NCBI GenBank assembly: GCA_008694505.1
Contig: VZDJ01000219.1
Span: forward strand, 11,336,350 to 11,400,349
Direction: 5' to 3'
DNA from: Cyanoderma ruficeps
Lineage: Eukaryota > Chordata > Aves > Passeriformes > Timaliidae
Length of the DNA stretch: 64,000 bases
Shown here: positions 21,035 to 33,596 of the stretch, piece by piece
How positions within the stretch are numbered: the first letter of the stretch is position 1
How the letters are laid out: every line of letters starts with the position of its first letter
Translations under genes and position numbers: made by a program
The notes under the pieces: generated by a model
What the model was told of the DNA's origin: nothing
What the model saw: the letters and a program-made list of their open reading frames with translations, nothing else
Database searches by the model: none

Positions 21035-22970
21035 AATCTCTCCAGCCTTTGCAGCAGGGAACAGCCCCACACGAAGGGAAGCTGCCTTGAACCATTTTTG
21101 AAGTGGTAGCTTTCTGTGCTGTAATAAATTTTCAGGATGTTTTCAACAGAGGGAACAAATCTGTAGGAGAGATGGCTTAATGGATTTTGAATTTTCTAAC
21201 AAGGAACGTGCCAAGTCTTTTGCAACAGAAAAGTCCCCTTGAATCTTTCATTCAGGTATGTGACAGGTTGCACCTGAATTACGGTGCATTTCCAAAGGTT
21301 TGGTTGTTTTGGTTTTTTTTTTTCCTGTGGAGGAAGATGCTCATCCAAAGCCTAACCTAGAGGGGAGCTTTTATAGATAAAAGAGCAATCCAAGCAAGGG
21401 GAGTAAGTGGGAATCAAGTGGTTAATTTCTGTTTTCATCCATCTCATAGCAAAAAAAATACATGTGAGCATGGCAAAAATATTAGTCTATGTCTTTTGAA
21501 AGCCTCCAAAAAGATTTGTCTGAAGCGTGCATTTAAATGGGAAGGATACAGGTGTTTTCAGAGCTCTTGCAGCCTACGAGCAGGCCTGGGGCAAACCCGA
21601 GCACGGAATAATGTAACGAGAAACATCCCTCCATGCTTCAGCGGGAAAATGCAAATTGGCTCATCTCCTCTTTTGAGGAGGCCTTCAGATAAGGCACTCC
21701 TGGAGCCAAGGAGGTGTTTGGTGTCTTCCCTGCCTGGAATGTTAGGGCGGGAGGGAGCGAGGGGAGCTGGCAGCACGAGGATGGGGATGTCCCAGGATGC
21801 GGCCAATGCCCCTCTCTCTGCTCCGCTTCCCCGCAAGATTTGTTTGCTCTGCCTTTCTCTCTTTGTCCCTGAGTGCCCACATTGAGCCGCTGCCGTTTGG
21901 GGGCTACTGAGACTAGAAAAGGAGCAGCCCGAGTGGGAGGTGCAGCGGAGCCCTGCGGTGCCAGAGCCCTGCCTGTCCCGGGATGAATCCGCGCCCTGCT
22001 GGAGCCTGGATCCTCCTGCTCCCCTCCCTCCTCGGCCACATCCCTTTCAAGGAAAGGCTCAGGAAGATGTTTGCGTTTCATTTTGCAAGTAGTCTGCTAA
22101 AAACGTTTCTTTCCAGCCTTTTTCTCTCAGTTTGTTTTCTTTGCTAGTTCGGCCTTCAGAAGAAACGACAAGTTTCCTTTTTTCTGCACCCATTAAGAAT
22201 AATATTTTTTCAAAAGTTTAGGCAGGATCCAATGGCATGAACTTCATTGCAAGAGCTGAAATGGGTAGGGAGCTTTTCTGAAAAACGCAGTCCCAGCTAT
22301 GACTGCTGAGCTGTGCAGGTAACCAGCAAATGATTCAGGCTCACACAGAAATTCAGCACCAGTTGGGTGACAGAATTCTCTTTCCACCAAAGAAAATCCC
22401 AGAAGAAAATAAGATTATTTTAATTATGACAGGTTTTTTTTTTTTCTTCAGAAGGTTTACGAAGTATTCCCCCTTCACCTATCACTGAATAATTTTAATA
22501 ACTCTTGGAAAATACCAATTGCCATCAACTCTTGTCTTTGTTTTTTAATTTTTTTTTGTTACTAATGTTTTGTATATTTGTATAATCCATGACTGTGGAT
22601 ATTAAAGAAGTTACCCTATTTTAAAAACTCCAGCTCCAGGCATCATGTAAATACCTGCTTTTGTGGCAAAGGAGAAAAAATATCCTGGCAGGTGGAAGAA
22701 CTCTGGTCAGTCTTAGTGCAGCCTTAAATAAAAAAACACAAAAGGATTCTAAATATTTTGAATTCTATTTTTTCGAGAAAAAAGGACCTGCTTTGGGGTG
22801 CCTGAAGATTTAAACTTGGCAGTTCTACATTGATTGTGGTATAATTTTTACCTAATAGAGAAAGGACTAGAATTCAGTTTGCCTAACTAGATGTTGATGT
22901 CTTTCATCAAAGAAAAATACTGACTTGCTATTTAGGGCTGCTCAGCTCAGTTTACATAGCAGCCCTTCTA
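21035..22970. other. Noncoding DNA, no gene seen
   Basis: Mixed DNA. A POU octamer ATGCAAAT lies at 21,649-21,656. The stretch 21,720-22,040 is G+C-richer with scattered CpGs but too weak for a CpG-island call; frames on both strands are open there. The part from 22,080 to 22,970 is A+T-rich with several poly-T/poly-A runs. No gene or repeat family is recognised. Confidence 0.5.
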
Positions 22971-22979
22971 TTTTTAAAA

Positions 22980-23560
22980 GTTAAAATATTTTTCATATTT
23001 CTTTAAAAACAAACTGTTCAGTAACCAACCAATGATCCAGCAATAGAATTAATTTCAACAGATATATCAAAGAACTAAAAGAAAATGGTAAGTGTTCCCT
23101 TATATAAAAAAAAATCTTTTCCATGTATGTTTTCATCTCCTTCTGAAATATAGGAAAATCAAAATTATAACTGGCATTCACAAGCCAATTATTGAACTCA
23201 ACAGCCCAACCCTGAATTTTCACTGATTTAATTAAGAGCAACATTTGGCCCTCGCTAGAAGCAATAATAAGTGCTCCTTCATTAGGTGTTTTCAGCGTAA
23301 TTTCTTAAGGGGAAAGATAGATGCTTCTAAATCTGTCATTTGGTGAACTGTTCTCTGTAATATATTAGAGCCATTGATTAGAGTAATATGGCAAAAAGCA
23401 AAGCCTGATCGATCATCCATGCAGTCAATGGGTGTCTTTGATTAAGTCCAAAAAGAGCAATATAAAATCACAGTAATTCCAGGCGATATAGAGACGCGCT
23501 CTTGCTTTGCATCCCTAATTCCACTTCAGGGTCTGTCAGCGCCTAATCTGGACTTCCTGG
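22980..23560. promoter_or_regulatory. Enhancer-like block rich in homeodomain and ONECUT-type words
   Basis: One of the best regulatory-looking segments: non-repetitive and A+T-rich, with TTAATTAA at 23,228-23,235, a perfect palindrome TGATCGATCA at 23,406-23,415 containing the ONECUT/CUX core ATCGAT, CCATTGATTAG near 23,371 and TTTGATTAAGTCC near 23,437. There is no open frame of note. It resembles long-range conserved noncoding elements near developmental genes; conservation is inferred. Confidence 0.45.
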
Positions 23561-26500
23561 GGAGCTGCAATTCCATCTCAGAGAGGCCTTTGAGGCGGCA
23601 ACACTTCCCTTTTGTTCTCCAGAGGCAGGAAAAGCAGACCTGTTAAAGTCTGATGCACACACCGAGTTTTGTTGAGGCGTTTGCTGGCGGCTGTTAAAGG
23701 ACAGGGGAGTTTGTGCAGGGACTCAAATCTCTGCCCGTTGTGGGCAACCAAGCCTTGAAGTCTTGGTCTTCACCACTCTGACCTGCAGCTCAGGACCCCC
23801 AGTGTTGTGTCTCCAGGAAACATTTTGGCTCCTGTGCCAGTGCTGGCACCGAGCACCTCATTCAGCACTGGCGATGCCATGGCTGGCCCTGCTGCCCCCT
23901 CCCAGACCAGCCTGTGGGGTCACAGGGGTGACACTCCCAGCAGTCAACAGGCTCATTGTTGTCACATAATCAGATTATTCAGCAAAGCTTCCAAAATATT
24001 CAACCTGGCTGTTTCCTACTCCCTTTCCTGGGCTCAGGCTGCTTTGTTTTACAGTAGCATTTGTAGTAACATCGTTATCCTTCCCACCAGTGGATAAATC
24101 ATGTTTTTTCTTACATGTCAATGGATCCCTTCCTCACCGAGTGCAGAAACACCAATTCTCACTTACAGGTATTTTCAAAGGAGTTAAGTGGATTGGGTGC
24201 CCGATTTCCTTTGGTGTTCATTTAGGATTAAGCACTTACTTGCCAAGTTTTTGTATATCCTGCTGCATCCTTGACTACCTAAGACCTTTGTAAAGGGGTT
24301 CCTTAAGCTTTTGATTTGGTCTTTATGTTTTTCTCTAAAGAGCAAAATGTTCCCTTCTGTGGAAGCATTGGTATGTGCTGTCTATCTGTCTGGAGATTCT
24401 GTGATGAGGAGGGGAGGGAAATGGCCAGTGACAATGATTTCTCTTGTTGGTTGATTTTTTTTTTCCCTCTCCTCACATAATTTAAATCAAAATATCTAAA
24501 CCTCAGACCTGAAACCAACTTCACAGTCTTACTTTGTATGTAAAAATATTCCATTTAAATCAGCAGTAAAGCTAACATGAAAGTGCCAATAAATAATATA
24601 TGCAAAGAGTTTTTTTTATCAATATATAAAGAAATGTGGAGTTGTGAAGCTGCTGAAAACAAGCATTAGGAAATGTAATGAAGCAAGAATTAGAACAGCA
24701 TAGTTCCTCTGGCCATTATAAATGAGAACGCCAGGTACCTGGAGAACAGGAAAACTGATGAGTACAGTCTGTTCAGGAGAGAAGGAGGAAAATTTCCCCC
24801 AGGAACACATTTCAAATTACTTATTTATGAACTGATGAACTGGGAGACCACCTATAGAGAGACAGGAGCAAGCAGTCTGCTGCAGACAGCTACAGAACTC
24901 CAGCTAATTGTGCTGCTGTTTTCTGTTATAACTCCTGCTCTCCAGCTGGGCTTCGGAGGCAGGAAATTTAGGCATTGAGTAGAAGTTGCACTTTCCCTCC
25001 TTCTTGTCGGCATAAATATATACATGTATATTTTAATCTGCTGGAATAATTCAGCAAAGGCCTGGGAAAACAGCTGCTGCCTTTGTCATTACAGTGTTGG
25101 GGAGTTTGTGGGGTAGAGCTTCCAAGGGAAAAGTTTTTAAGCATGCATTCATCCCTTGGCAAAGGTGACTCCAAAATTGGGAGATAGATGGGCTGAAATT
25201 GAAATATGCAATGTTCCTCTGGTTTTGTCTCTGAACAGCACTGTCGGGGTTTTTAGCAACACAGGAAAAGAAATGTGCAGGCACATATACCCAGCAAATA
25301 CAATATGTATTAACCGTGTAAATGCACAGGGCTGTGCACACAGATAGACTTCATACAAATTTCCTACATAAATCTCTGCTGGCTGATGGTTTTTTCTCTC
25401 TTTACATTCACACACAAGAATCAAAATGATATTTCATTTATCCCAGTACAAGTATAGAATGGATCCAGCATATTCCATAATACAGAAATTATAATGTAGT
25501 CCAAGTTCTAAGAGCTGTTTAAGGAAAAATAATAACTTTAGGTACTTGCTAACAAGATCTAATAAGATGGAGAAGAGATAGTTAAATTACTGTAAATATT
25601 AAGTGGTTGAAAATTAATTTCAGAAGACCTCATCAGCTGAAGCACAGAGGTTCTTGACAGAGAATTCATTTTATCAGCTTAGAAAATGGAATTTAGGTGT
25701 CTGTCTTGTAGGAAGTAAAGAGAAACAGAAGAACCTTTAGCAGAGAACTGTGGGGCTCCAAGATGATTTTCATGGGTGGACAGACTCACCTTGTGTTGTG
25801 ATTTAGCACAGGGGCTCTGCATGGTGGTGTTTGAGCCATGGCTCACTAAAACTCCCCCAGCTGAAGGCTCACGGGTGGGACCAGCCTGGAGGTTAAATAC
25901 AGGAGTGAGAAGACCAGTGGACTGGGGAATACGGAGCACGCAGCATAATTGCCTTCCAGGAGGAAAGAAAAGTTGGTTGCCCTTGATGAAATGTGCTGCT
26001 TTACCAGTGAGGTGCTTCCTCCAGGAGTCAGGGGCCAAGTGCCTGAAGGGTTGGCAGGTGTGTGTTGGGATCTCAGACTGTTCCTGGCACTCAGGTGGGG
26101 GCCAGCACAGCTCCCAGAACACTGGTCCCGTGTCCTGCCTTCCTGAACAGCCTCCCAAGATGTTCTCAGCTGAACTCAGCACTGGCTGCAGATTCCAACC
26201 GCAGCTGGTGCAGGGTGCAGTGTGTTTAGCCCTCTGAAAATGATGAAGGCAAAGAGCAAAAAGGTGAGAGACGTCTCTCAAAGAGGAGGATACAATCATT
26301 TGCCGTGGCCTGGCTATTCAGGTGTGCTTGGTGAATACTGAAACCTCCAAGAGGTTTAGAAGGAATGTCAAAATTTCAGAGCATGGTTTCAGTGGGAGCT
26401 GGGAGTGCTCTCAGGCTGCACAGACAACGTTTCCCTCTCTTCTTTCCTGTAGGTACATTGGCAAGTCAATATAGAGAAAATTTGCAATGCTGTTGCTGTT

Positions 26501-27035
26501 GCTGCATGTGTTCCATGAATAGAGAATGTATTTTCCCCATCCTGTCATTTATTATGAAATGCTAAGGGTGGGACTGGAGTGACACAGTGGATCTATCCCT
26601 GCTCCTCATTACATTTGACAACGAGAGCACTTAAGAGTTTGCAGCCATAGGACCTAGAAAAACTGTTAACCCCAATAAAACCCCTGTAAGGATGTGCAGA
26701 GATAAAAGGGAACTTCAACAAAGTGGAAATTTTTACAGCAATGAGGCAGAGAGAGAGAAGGCCATGAAGATTTATTGCAAATGACTAGTAGCAAGAGGTT
26801 TGAGCATTAGCTAATTTTTATTTGCTTCTTTTATCATAAAATTTTAGACAATCAAAGAGTCAGTTATGGTATTAACACTGCTTCAATGAAGAAATAAATA
26901 CTTTCGTTATTGCTTCTGTTCTTAAAAAAAAAATCCTTTTGCTAAAATGAATATGGAACACCGTCACACCTCAGTGAAACTTTTTCCTTAAGTATTCAGA
27001 ACATTTTTTGAGGCTGATCAATTGGGATTTTTTTT
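23561..27035. other. Noncoding DNA, no gene seen
   Basis: About 3.5 kb of mixed composition. Open frames of 153-206 codons on opposite strands at 25,679-26,299 overlap each other and have no domain or splice context. A short (TGCTGT)n-like run is near 26,487. A+T-rich parts at 24,540-24,640 and 25,420-25,620 show nothing specific. No repeat family is recognised. Confidence 0.5.
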
Positions 27036-27660
27036 TTTAAATACCCGACTTGGTTACACTGGCAGGTATTCACAAGTGACAATTATTTCAACATTAATTT
27101 GATAGCTCCCGACAGCCTCGGAGATGGGATAGAATCACCTGGAAGCTGGCATTTTGCATTGTACCATTCTGTCTATATGGGAACTGTCATCTTCCATTCA
27201 ATATGGGAAATGCTATCTGCATACAGGCTTCAAAAAAAGTTATAATTTCTTCTAAGTGATTGAAACTCATAGATCTCTCTCTTTCTCTCTCCCTTTTCAA
27301 GCTACACCTGAGAGGTAGCAGCGATGACAGGCTGGTTTAACACAGCTCTTGCCGAGATTAAGTAGTTGTCAGACAGATATCATTGGAGACTAAGGGATTG
27401 CTTTTGGAAGTCATTCTGAATTGCTAACTAACCGGGAGCTTGTTCCTAGACGGGTGCGGATTCTTTTGTTTCCAGGGATTGACACATCTGCAGTAACAAT
27501 GGAGCACTCCTTGCCTGATACCTGATTGTGCTGGTCACCGTTTTAGCTGGAAAAGAGGATCTGATGAATGCCCCTTTCACCGCTTATTTGCAAAAGCAGA
27601 AAACACCCAGGGATGCTATTTTTGTACCGTTGGCTTGGGAAAATTTGATTATTTATGGCT
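27036..27660. promoter_or_regulatory. Enhancer-like block
   Basis: Non-repetitive block with conserved-element texture. The 9-mer ATATGGGAA occurs twice in the same orientation 26 bases apart (27,175-27,183 and 27,201-27,209). A CT-rich stretch lies at 27,273-27,296. A CAATTATTTCAACATTAATTT segment is near 27,080 (split here only for description). The call rests on composition and motif spacing. Confidence 0.38.
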
Positions 27661-28564
27661 AAGTGAAAATGTTTGCAGCAATACTGTCCGTCATCAGAAC
27701 AGAGTTACATATTGGATGAATCTGTGTGAAGATCCAGCAATAACCTCTCCAGTGTCAGCTTTGCCAGTTTTTTCGGCAGGCTGGTTGGGAGGGATGTGTG
27801 TGTAAGTGCCTGTTGTATTCTCCTCACCTCCCTCTTCATACACATCCACTGACAGCCCCCGATGAACAGGGAGTAGCAGAGGCTGACAGGTCAGCTGCAA
27901 CACAACAAGTTGTCACTGTCATGGGAACATGGCAAGCGGAAAGTAGATGAAGTTGCCTAGAGGATGTTTTCATCAATTTGGTGTTATATACAAGCTAATA
28001 AATCTGCAGACACTCTCGTTCCACTATACACACTGTGTGTGAGGGAAAATGACTGAGCTGTGCCTGCCTTGGCATTTACTGGACCAGCTGCAGTGGCCAC
28101 TTGAGCTGAGAGTGTCAATGATTTAATTCCTTTCACTCCCCGCCTTTCCTAACAACGTGTTTCCCATAGGACTGCAGACTGAAAAGTTTATTTTTAAGCA
28201 TGGCTGAGAGATTGGCTCTCTAGAGAGCTTTGGAAATTGCAGGGGGTTGCTTCTTCTTCAGAGGATGAGGTGGGAGGAAAGAGGTATGAGGATGCCTCCA
28301 CCACTGGAAGTGGCGATCATGGGACAGGGAAGAGCTCACTTGTCAGAAAGTCTGGAAAACAGCCTAGACCCCCAGAACTGCCCATGTTGGCTGGTTGGAT
28401 ATTCTCAAATGAATCAAAACTTCCAGCCTTTGGCATGAGGTATTAGTAGGGATGAGTAGTTTTCATCCTCCAAGCACCCAGATATTAAACAGATGAACGC
28501 CAGCATAGCAGAAAGCAGCACACTGCAGGATAATGGATATTATTATAACAGTGACCTCACAGCC
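27661..28564. other. Noncoding DNA, nothing recognised
   Basis: No gene is recognised. Open frames are under 70 codons. The stretch around 27,990-28,050 contains TACACACTGTGTGTG, a short imperfect palindrome. Confidence 0.5.
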
Positions 28565-28618
28565 CTCCTGGATGTTCTGTGTGTCCCACCCAACTCAGCG
28601 TTCTGTCATTCTGTGAAA
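28565..28618 (+). repeat. Degenerate CR1-type LINE 3' tail
   Basis: TGTCCCACCCAACTCAGCG followed by TTCTGTCATTCTGTGAAACT parallels the end of avian CR1 elements (...gtcccttccaacc...attctgtgattctgtga), including the 8-base terminal repeat in two imperfect copies. Only the extreme 3' end is recognisable, as is usual for 5'-truncated CR1 copies. The 8-mer and its preceding word are the evidence; the family is known from bird genomes. Confidence 0.5.
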
Positions 28619-29704
28619 CTGGATGAGGAAGGGGGTTACCTTTATGAATAGCTCATGGATAATTTGTGGCCAATCTATGTTTTGTTAGTTAAATAATTCT
28701 TACGGTGTCATTTCCCTTTCTGGCATGGCTGACTCCTCACTCAGTGACAATGTGAACCTGACTGATGCAATCTGCAATAGGCTTGCCGTGATTTTGGGGT
28801 GTTTTTGCTTGTGAATGAACTCAGGAAGGTACATTGCTCCAGAGTAGAGCTCTGTACTGTGGGTTCAGCCACCACAACCTGACTCGTAGCAGGTGTGCTG
28901 AGGGGTAGCATTTTTTATCTATTAGCCCTTTTTATCTCCTGGAATCCCCTGGTTATTTCACCGGTACTAAAACACGCTCTCAGCTATACAAACATCTTGA
29001 CTGAACCTTGCACCGGTGTCAGGCAAATGGTTTGATTGATTTCAAATAGAAATTGCTAATTTATTCACTGTGCTGTTATAACTTTGTTCAAAGGAAGCCC
29101 AAAATACCCCATAATTTAAAACTCTTTTATATCTGTAACTCTCACCTGGGTGTCTTCTTGGTACAGAACTTACTCAAGTCATTAACTCTCAGTTCAAAGT
29201 TATGCACATTGAAGAACTTTGTGAATAAGGCTGAGATTGCAGTTAAATATGTAAATTCAACCACAGTATTCTCAAAATGGTCTAGTAAATCAATGTTAAT
29301 GATAGTAGTTTCCCATATAAGATATTTAATTCTTCCTCTTCAAAGCATTTTACAAAGAAACTCCATTTTACAATAAATACACAGAAGTACAGAGCACAGG
29401 AAGCACAGAGAGAAATCGGTAGTCTGAAAAAGAAAGGAAAGAGGCTCAGAAGTAAAAATTTTCGCATAAATGGAAGATTGGAATTTTGTGATTTTTAAGG
29501 AATGTGACTAACCCTTGTTAAAAAACGAAGCCTATAAAGCAATTTGCAAAGTTTTCTGAATTTTCACTTTGATCTTGAAACATAATAAAAATGTAAGAGT
29601 AGAGATATTTCAGGCAGAACTGTTATTTCGAGTGTGCATCAGCCGGTGCAAATAGCCATTCCCATTGCCTGTGAGCTACTGTTTTCTTCTTATAGTGTCA
29701 CATT
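28619..29704. other. Noncoding DNA, no gene seen
   Basis: Mostly A+T-rich DNA with no gene. A stretch near 29,350-29,400 (CATTTTACAAAG, CCATTTTACAATAAATACACAG) weakly recalls a MIR core, but too weakly to annotate. Confidence 0.45.
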
Positions 29705-29713
29705 AAAAAAAAN

Positions 29714-29750
<37 letters not shown>
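29705..29750 (+). repeat. Poly-A run interrupted by an N
   Basis: Eight As, one N at 29,713, then 37 As, followed by GGAAAAAAGGAAATAAA. The N marks an unresolved base or a collapsed join, so the true run length is uncertain. I find no recognisable retrocopy upstream that would explain a poly-A tail. Confidence 0.9.
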
Positions 29751-29752
<2 letters not shown>

Positions 29753-32700
29753 AAAAAAGGAAATAAACATCCCATACCTCAGAAACACCTGAAAATAATA
29801 AAAAAAAGCCATTCTGCTACCTCCACAGTTTTACACCTACTCACCCAGTGTCTCCTGTGCTCACCTTGAAGCCTCTGCAAATTCACAAAATTATGTGTGA
29901 ATAGGGAACTGAATGTCTACTCAGGGGCTGGTAAATGCTACAGCCTGACAGAGTGGCTGTGCTCAAATATTTCTGCTCTGTATGATATTGCACACTCTAT
30001 ACTAATCTGCGTCTCTCAGCTGACATGACAATAAATAGTTATTAAAACAAACATGCAAATGATGTATTGTTAAATAGTGTTAAATAAACCTACACTACCA
30101 GTGAATTTTGTGACACCAAAAATTGTCCCATACATCTACTTCCACTGGAAATTGTTCCTTTAGATCTCCATTCTGAGGCAAGAAATGGTATTATGGGGTA
30201 ATTTAATCTATCATGTGATTATGGTGTCCTAACCAGGCCTTTAACACATCAGACTGAATTGTCTCTGTGAGTAAATCCAGTGGCACAAAGCAGTTATGCC
30301 AGCAGAGACTTTGTCCCCCCAAAATGCATCAAATCAAGGCCTTGGAAACCCCAGCAGGATTCCATTATAGCATACACAAGGAAATGTATTTTAAAGCCAG
30401 CTAGGTTTGTGTATTTTGGGATTCCCTGTCATGAATGTCAGAAAAGATTTAAGGCCATGCTAATTTTGCTTGGGTCAATTTTTCTCCCCACTGACCTGTG
30501 GGCTGAATAGAGATGGTGATAGCACCAATATAAACCCATTTATTCTGCTTGTCCCTGGTCCTGCATCAAGTAAAAAGCAGCTCATGAACCCTATATTTAA
30601 ACTTCCTCTTCTGGCTTTTTTTTTTCACTGATCCTTCCAGAAAAATCATGTTATGGCAAATGAAGTTTCCTAGGGAATTTTTTTTTTTTTTTTCCAAAGA
30701 GAGGGTCTAAAATAGGTCAGTGACAGCTGAAAAATTGCATTCACTTCATATTCGCTCACTGAAGAAAACTGAAATTTCTCCTGAGCACTGCTTCAATGTC
30801 ACTTATTCTTGCCCCAAGTTTTCCTCCACTAGGACGTTTTATGGCAAGAAATGACCAAAACCACAATCAGTGCAGGACTTGTGTAGTTAAGAATCAGTTT
30901 GCAGCAATGATTAAAAAATGGCTGTTGTTTTGTACCTCACTGATAAATGAACATCTATTGTTCTTCTACCCTGGAAATTAATAATAACTGGACCAGTTGC
31001 CTTAGAGACAGCCAGGCAGCCATTAGCAATCAGTAAAAATTAATGTACAGCAGGGAATTTAGCAAGGAAATGTGTTTAAGTGTGTGAGGGCACCTGAACC
31101 ACCCATCCAACACGGGTCAGTGCTGGAGTTTCTGCTGCCTCGCTGAGTGAACGCCCTGAAATACAGACAAAGTGTTCTTAACAAGACAGAGGGGTCCCTA
31201 CCAAAGGCCCTAACTCTGTGAGGAGCACTGTGCTTTTTGGACCTCCCTCACCTCAAGAGCATGCCTGGAAACCTGGAAATGCAGAGGAAATGCCCAACGT
31301 GGCAGCAGCTCCTTGTTTCCCTGCAGAGCTCCAGCTCCTCCGCCTGCATGGCTGCGGTCCTGCCCCGTGAAAGGTTCTCTCAGGCAGGGCAGCCCTGCTT
31401 TAAACAGTCCCTGAGAGCTTTTAAAGCTGTCAGCACCATTATCATGCACGAAGCAACTGGTTTCCAAGCCTGGCTTCTGTTTTTCCAGTGGGCAGTTTGA
31501 GTCCCCCTGGATAATTCCCTGGGGTGTGCAGCCGCGGGGCTGCTCAGACCAAGCCTTTACTGTGGAACTCTTTGTGCTATGGATGTGGGGTGGCTGTGAG
31601 TGCTGCTGCCATGCCCAGCCCCAGGATGCTCCTGGGGGATGCTCTGGACTCTCCCAGTCCCGCTCTCCAGAGCAGGGCTGGATTTGCACTGCAAGGAGTG
31701 CTCTTCCTGCAAGGACAGCAGCCAAGCCTCCTGCAGGTTTTACCTTTTTCTTCTCCTTTTTCTCTTTTCCTCACGTGAGTGGGATTCCATGTGGGTGCTG
31801 CTGCCTGGCCTGGCTGAGTCTGATGGATATTTGGGTGTCTGATGGTGGCTGCCCTGTGTTGTGGTAGGACAAGCTGTCGTTACATGATGACAAGCTGTAA
31901 TTAAAGATCTGCTTCCTAAGGGGTGCAGATGGACCCCAGGAGGACATAACCACTTCAGGTCATTCCCACTGGCTGCCTTCCCCTTCTGTCCTTGTGGCTT
32001 TGTAAGGGGGGTTGGTCTCCTCCTGCCTCTTGCAGGCAAATTGCCCCTCAGTGTTGACCACTTGTGGTTCAGGAGTACAAAACTCTGCTGGCAAGAGCCT
32101 TCCCTGAGGAACTCCCTGCAGGACAGGAATGGCCAGTTTTGTACAGACACTTGGGTCAGAGCTGGGCTGGTCCGTGGATGATGCATTCATAAGTTCTGTT
32201 AAAATCAGTGAGAATGGTGAATCACTAGCTGAGAACTGAATTTGGTACCTTGGTATCCAGAGGCGTGATTGATTTATGGAATGGACGGGGTAGGTGGGTG
32301 ACTAAGGGAAGCAGAGCTCTGCAAATTAAGGAGATAAAATAAAATAAAATAAAAAAGAAAGTTTGCAAATGCTGATGAACATGATGAGTTCCTGGCAGTC
32401 ATTGCTTCCTGTGACATCTGGCAAATGGGCAGGACGGCTGAATTGAATTATCTTCTGATTTTGGTGGGGAGTTAGAATATTAACACTAGAGTGTCACCAA
32501 GCATTCTCCACCAGCACAACTGGAGGGAGCAGCATCCAGAAATCCCTGGCCTTGAAAGTCAGGGTGATCCAAAAGGATATCTCCAAAAGTGGGTGGATTT
32601 CTGTCAGATACCATCCATTGACCAGTCACTTGGGAACACCCAAAGGAGACTCAGAGAAGGGAACTGCCACATCCTACTGGCAAATAGACTGGTCTGAGCT

Positions 32701-33364
32701 GAGAGACATCCTACCAAAACACACTTTTTTTTTTTTAGAGTTTCTTGGAAAACTTCTTCTGTTGTTGGTGTCAGACAAACCAGATGGGAATTCTGAATTG
32801 ATGATCACATTTTGAGGCTGGAATGCAACATCTGCAGTTGATCAGCATTCCTCACAAACTGATCAATCATTAGGTGGAACTGATTACTACCATCTCCTCC
32901 TTTTACTCTTGATTCACTTAGAACTGTTTTATATTTTCTTTCTGTGAAAAGAAGACAAAAAGCATGAAACGCAGCTCCTTGATAGGGGCTGAGGTTATGT
33001 GAGTCACAGTGACTAACTCTATGCACATATCTCTTGTTGCAGTATCAAATGGAGCAGGGGTGAGATAGATCTGCTCTAGCAAATATAAAATATCGTGGGT
33101 CATATTACTCAGCAACAGCGATTTTGCAGCAGCAGCAGTTTTGAAGTAAGACCTTTTCAAGAAGTCACTATATATAGAAAGATTGGGACTAACGCTGCCA
33201 GCGTCACTGTCTGACATCAGGGTTATTTAGGAGAGTGCTACATTTGGTACAAACACACTCAACACTGTGCCAGTCTCGCCACCAGCTAAAACAGAATCAC
33301 AAAACACAAAAATAATTTCCCAGCCTCTGAAAAGTCTAGCATCCTCCTTTCATTTGTCTTGCAG
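29751..33364. other. Noncoding DNA, no gene seen
   Basis: The left part is A+T-rich; 29,990-30,130 has regulatory texture with a POU octamer ATGCAAAT at 30,053-30,060. The stretch 31,100-32,200 is G+C-richer and open in several frames on both strands without coding character. A short (AAAAT)n microsatellite of about four units lies at 32,335-32,356. A CAGCAGCAGCAG run is near 33,127. No gene or repeat family is recognised. Confidence 0.5.
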
Positions 33365-33596
33365 GAAAGAGAAGATGACAAGGCAATGTGCAAACCAGGC
33401 CACATGTGCCCTGCACTGTCCTCACATGTGTTTCATATATCAGCACCAGTGTCAGACGCTGCAGCCACTCCCCAAGTGCTGATAAAACCAGCTCCACCAC
33501 TGCTCCCCTGGAGAACCACTGGCTGGTCTCTCCCCCTGCATGCCAGGGGTGTGCTGAAGGACCACAGAACGCAGCAAACACCAGTTCAGATCTCTG
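33365..33596 (+). other. Candidate exon (weak)
   Basis: A pyrimidine-rich run ending CATTTGTCTTGCAG precedes 33,365, and CTG|GTACGT follows 33,596, giving an exon-like interval of 232 bases. Two of the three plus-strand frames are open across all of it, one of them in phase 0 from the acceptor. The predicted peptides match no family I know and have no domain. The opposite strand is open too (154-codon frame), which lowers the odds that it codes. It could be a noncoding-RNA exon or chance. Confidence 0.15.

Noticed and set aside
24385..24405. GGAGATTCTGTGATGAGG resembling a CR1 terminal repeat
   Set aside because: A single partial 8-mer with no preceding CR1 sequence.
25679..26299. 206-codon minus-strand frame
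   Set aside because: A 153-codon plus-strand frame covers most of it; no domain, splice context or codon bias supports either strand.
27125..27150. GATAGAATCACCTGGAAG resembling the reverse complement of a CR1 tail
   Set aside because: Too short, without the 8-base terminal repeat, and inside a non-repetitive enhancer-like block.
29345..29400. CATTTTACA-containing stretch resembling a MIR core
   Set aside because: Only one word fits; order and neighbouring words do not.
31425..31442. TGTCAGCACCATTATCAT considered as a REST/RE1 site
   Set aside because: Only the left half-site fits; the right half lacks the required GGACAG-like sequence.
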